A stretch of 7,430 nt of DNA, taken from positions 1 to 7,430 of the forward strand of contig DIYE01000038.1 in assembly GCA_002428885.1 (NCBI GenBank), written 5' to 3'. This DNA comes from Alphaproteobacteria bacterium UBA6062. GTDB taxonomy: Bacteria > Pseudomonadota > Alphaproteobacteria > Sneathiellales > Sneathiellaceae. Position 1 is the stretch's first letter. Every line of letters starts with the position of its first letter. The translations under genes and the position numbers were made by a program. The notes under the pieces are model-generated. The model had not been told where the DNA came from. It worked only from the letters and a program-made list of their open reading frames with translations, and searched no databases. This document shows, piece by piece, positions 6,177 to 7,430 of the stretch.

Positions 6177-6809
6177 ATGGATTATGCGTTTGCAGTGAAG
6201 TTTTTCGGTGGTTTGTTTGCCATTATGAACCCCTTCGCCAATCTGCCGGTCTTCCTGGCCATGACCGTGCACCGGTCCGTCGCGGAGCAGCGGCAGCTTG
6301 CCTTGAAAACCGTTCTCTATTCCGCCGTGATGTGCGCCATTATCGCCATCGGCGGCAAGCAGATCATCGCCTTTTTCGGCATCACGGTGGAGCATTTCCG
6401 GATCGCCGGCGGGCTGGTACTGGCGAGCATCGCTTTCTCCATGCTGAGCGGTAAGGAACTGACCGGGCATTCCCATGCGGATCCCGGTAAACCGGCACCG
6501 CAACCGGACGATACCATCAGCTTCTATCCCATGACCTTCCCGATTATCGTCGGCCCCGGTACCATCGCCACCCTGATCATCTATATCTCCCAGGCCGAGG
6601 GGCCGACCCAGTATGTGGCCTATGGCACCGTTGTTATTGGTATCCTGGCAATCCTGCTGGCTGTGCTCTATTTCGCCTCGGCCATCGGGCATGTGTTATC
6701 GGCGAAAATGCGGGTGATCGTGACCCGGGTCATGGGGATGATCCTGGTGGCCATCGCCGTGGAAATGATTACTTCCGGCCTGAAAAGCGTGCTGCCCGGC
6801 CTCGCCTGA
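6177..6809 (+). CDS. MarC-family integral inner-membrane protein
   Basis: This 210-residue protein has the length and pattern of the MarC (UPF0056) family, which has six predicted membrane segments. Hydrophobic stretches appear at about 5-28, 46-68, 75-92, 119-137, 148-169 and 181-204. Family signatures are visible: AIMNPFANLPVFL (15-27) in the first segment, FPIIVGPGTIATL (121-133) opening the second half, and the RVMGMILVAIAVEMI end (184-198). A short polar loop with GHSH and several Pro (98-110) separates the halves. The start is ATG 6177, with GGAGG seven bases upstream. Known: E. coli MarC was once linked to multiple antibiotic resistance, but that role was withdrawn and the transported substrate, if any, is unknown. 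It appears monocistronic, divergent from the EEP gene and convergent with the regulator gene 33 bases downstream. Confidence 0.94.
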   Translation: MDYAFAVKFFGGLFAIMNPFANLPVFLAMTVHRSVAEQRQLALKTVLYSAVMCAIIAIGGKQIIAFFGITVEHFRIAGGLVLASIAFSMLSGKELTGHSHADPGKPAPQPDDTISFYPMTFPIIVGPGTIATLIIYISQAEGPTQYVAYGTVVIGILAILLAVLYFASAIGHVLSAKMRVIVTRVMGMILVAIAVEMITSGLKSVLPGLA

Positions 6810-6842
6810 TCACCCAAACGGCAACTGAGCCGCGAACAGAGG

Positions 6843-7247
6843 TTACCGCTTTTTATTTTGCATCCAGCGAGAGCCTTCTCGTGCCGCGATGGTGAAGTGG
6901 AGAATGGCATCGCGGCAGTGGTTTTCCCGAATCTTGGCAAAGGAGGACAGCAACAATCGTTCCTCCGCCGTGATCTCCCGCCCGAGCACGGAACTGGCCG
7001 TCGGGCTTTCCGCAAAGAAGCTGGCGATGCTGACATGAAAATAATCGGCAATCTTTTTCAGCAGCGGCGCCGGAATATCCTCCACACCTCGTTCGTAACG
7101 GGACAAGACAGGATCCGTCACCCCGATGGCCTGCGCCAGATCCAGCCGCGCCAGGCGGTAATTCCGCCGCAGCCAGAGAATGCGCTTACCGATTTCATTG
7201 GGATCTTTCGGGGGCTCACCACTTTTCCGAACCCGATACCGCTCCAT
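6843..7247 (-). CDS. XRE-family helix-turn-helix DNA-binding protein
   Basis: This 134-residue protein carries a Cro/C1-type domain at about residues 17-78 (NEIGKRILWLRR through VSIASFFAE). The recognition portion LDLAQAIGV (35-43), then DPVLSRYERG (45-54), is the classical pattern with the conserved Arg-Tyr-Glu-Arg-Gly turn. The C-terminal 45 residues are mainly helical-looking (EERLLLSSFAKIREN) and end very basic (NKKR); no ligand or catalytic domain is seen. The start is ATG 7247-7245 with an excellent AGGAGGGG five bases upstream. Known: such short XRE proteins are transcription regulators, often dimeric. Its target is not evident; autoregulation through repeats upstream is possible. It converges on the MarC-family gene, and its last codons AAT AAA AAG lie near that gene's 3' end. 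Confidence 0.93.
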   Translation of the reverse strand: MERYRVRKSGEPPKDPNEIGKRILWLRRNYRLARLDLAQAIGVTDPVLSRYERGVEDIPAPLLKKIADYFHVSIASFFAESPTASSVLGREITAEERLLLSSFAKIRENHCRDAILHFTIAAREGSRWMQNKKR

Positions 7248-7292
7248 ACTGTCCCCTCCTGCTTAACGTCCTGAAGGGGACACGGCCCTGGT

Positions 7293-7417
7293 GGACCGGG
7301 TGTTCTCATCCGTCACTACACGTACGGCGCAACAGCTTTAGCCGCTCCCGGAATGAACCGAGCGCAGCCTGGACAACATGCCGCCACCCGGTCCCTAAAG
7401 GGACTAGGTGTGTAGTG
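7293..7417. repeat. Interleaved inverted repeats upstream of the XRE gene
   Basis: Two perfect inverted repeats interlock: GGACCGGGTG (7293-7302) with CACCCGGTCC (7385-7394), and CACTACAC (7314-7321) with GTGTAGTG (7410-7417). A third, local palindrome GTCCCT-AA-AGGGAC (7391-7404) overlaps one arm. The order A-B-A'-B' is that of a pseudoknot if transcribed, or of paired operator sites if protein-bound. The long arms are 70-90 bases apart, so chance is not excluded. Confidence 0.4.
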
Positions 7418-7430
7418 TTTATAAGGGGAT
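7306..7430 (-). CDS. Possible C-terminal end of a gene entering from the right edge
   Basis: A minus-strand frame is open from the window edge to TGA 7308-7306, about 40 codons. Its tail reads GWRHVVQAALGSFRERLKLL followed by RRTCSDG, an amphipathic, basic, protein-like sequence. It would end 58 bases before the XRE start and could be in the same transcript. A plus-strand frame through the same bases is also open, and the region is full of inverted repeats, so this could equally be noncoding. I do not recognise the product. Confidence 0.3.
   Translation of the reverse strand, partial: PLINTTHLVPLGTGWRHVVQAALGSFRERLKLLRRTCSDG

Noticed and set aside
6818..6860. Possible terminator between the MarC and XRE genes
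   Set aside because: CGGC-AACTGA-GCCG is only a four-base stem and the T-run (from 6850) is too distant and lies inside the XRE gene's end.
6858..7274. Plus-strand 138-codon open frame opposite the XRE gene
   Set aside because: The minus strand has a clear helix-turn-helix protein with a strong ribosome-binding site; the plus frame is a shadow.
7306..7430. SRP, RNase P, tmRNA or 6S RNA at the right edge
   Set aside because: None of the conserved sequence blocks I know for these RNAs is present despite the inverted repeats.

Overview
The window looks like a stretch of proteobacterial chromosome of moderate GC content, most likely alphaproteobacterial. This is inferred from the gene families (ZnuA, FtsX/LolD, MarC, EEP, XRE), Zur-type operators and Gram-negative secretion signals; the lineage was not tested. 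No rRNA, tRNA, CRISPR array or intact mobile element was seen.

Left part (1-3479): a zinc-starvation locus built around a divergent promoter region at 2176-2306. Two Zur-box-like palindromes lie there, one facing each direction. Leftward (minus strand) runs a three-gene operon: a ZnuA-family periplasmic zinc-binding protein with a very His-rich loop, a LolD/MacB-type ABC ATPase, and an FtsX-like permease that leaves the window at its left edge. The genes overlap at their junctions. Rightward runs a secreted, beta-barrel-like outer-membrane protein with His clusters near its mature N-terminus. The probable reading is a trans-envelope zinc acquisition system: an outer-membrane entry protein, a periplasmic zinc binder and an inner-membrane FtsX-type ABC machine, all repressed by Zur when zinc is plentiful. 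A ZnuA-type binding protein normally works with ZnuB/ZnuC, so its pairing with FtsX/LolD is the most interesting feature here.

Middle (3480-3984): about 500 bases without an intact gene. The stretch holds an inverted repeat around a small start codon, coding-like fragments broken by a stop and a frameshift, and two overlapping perfect hairpins before the next gene.

Centre (3985-6012): a secreted deiminase of the agmatine/peptidyl-arginine deiminase family on the plus strand converges with a cytoplasmic endonuclease/exonuclease/phosphatase-family hydrolase on the minus strand, 21 bases apart.

Right part (6013-7430): a MarC-family inner-membrane protein (plus) converges with a small XRE-type DNA-binding protein (minus). 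Upstream of the latter is a short region with interleaved inverted repeats and a reading frame that enters from the right edge and may be the end of another gene. No functional link between this half and the zinc locus is apparent.
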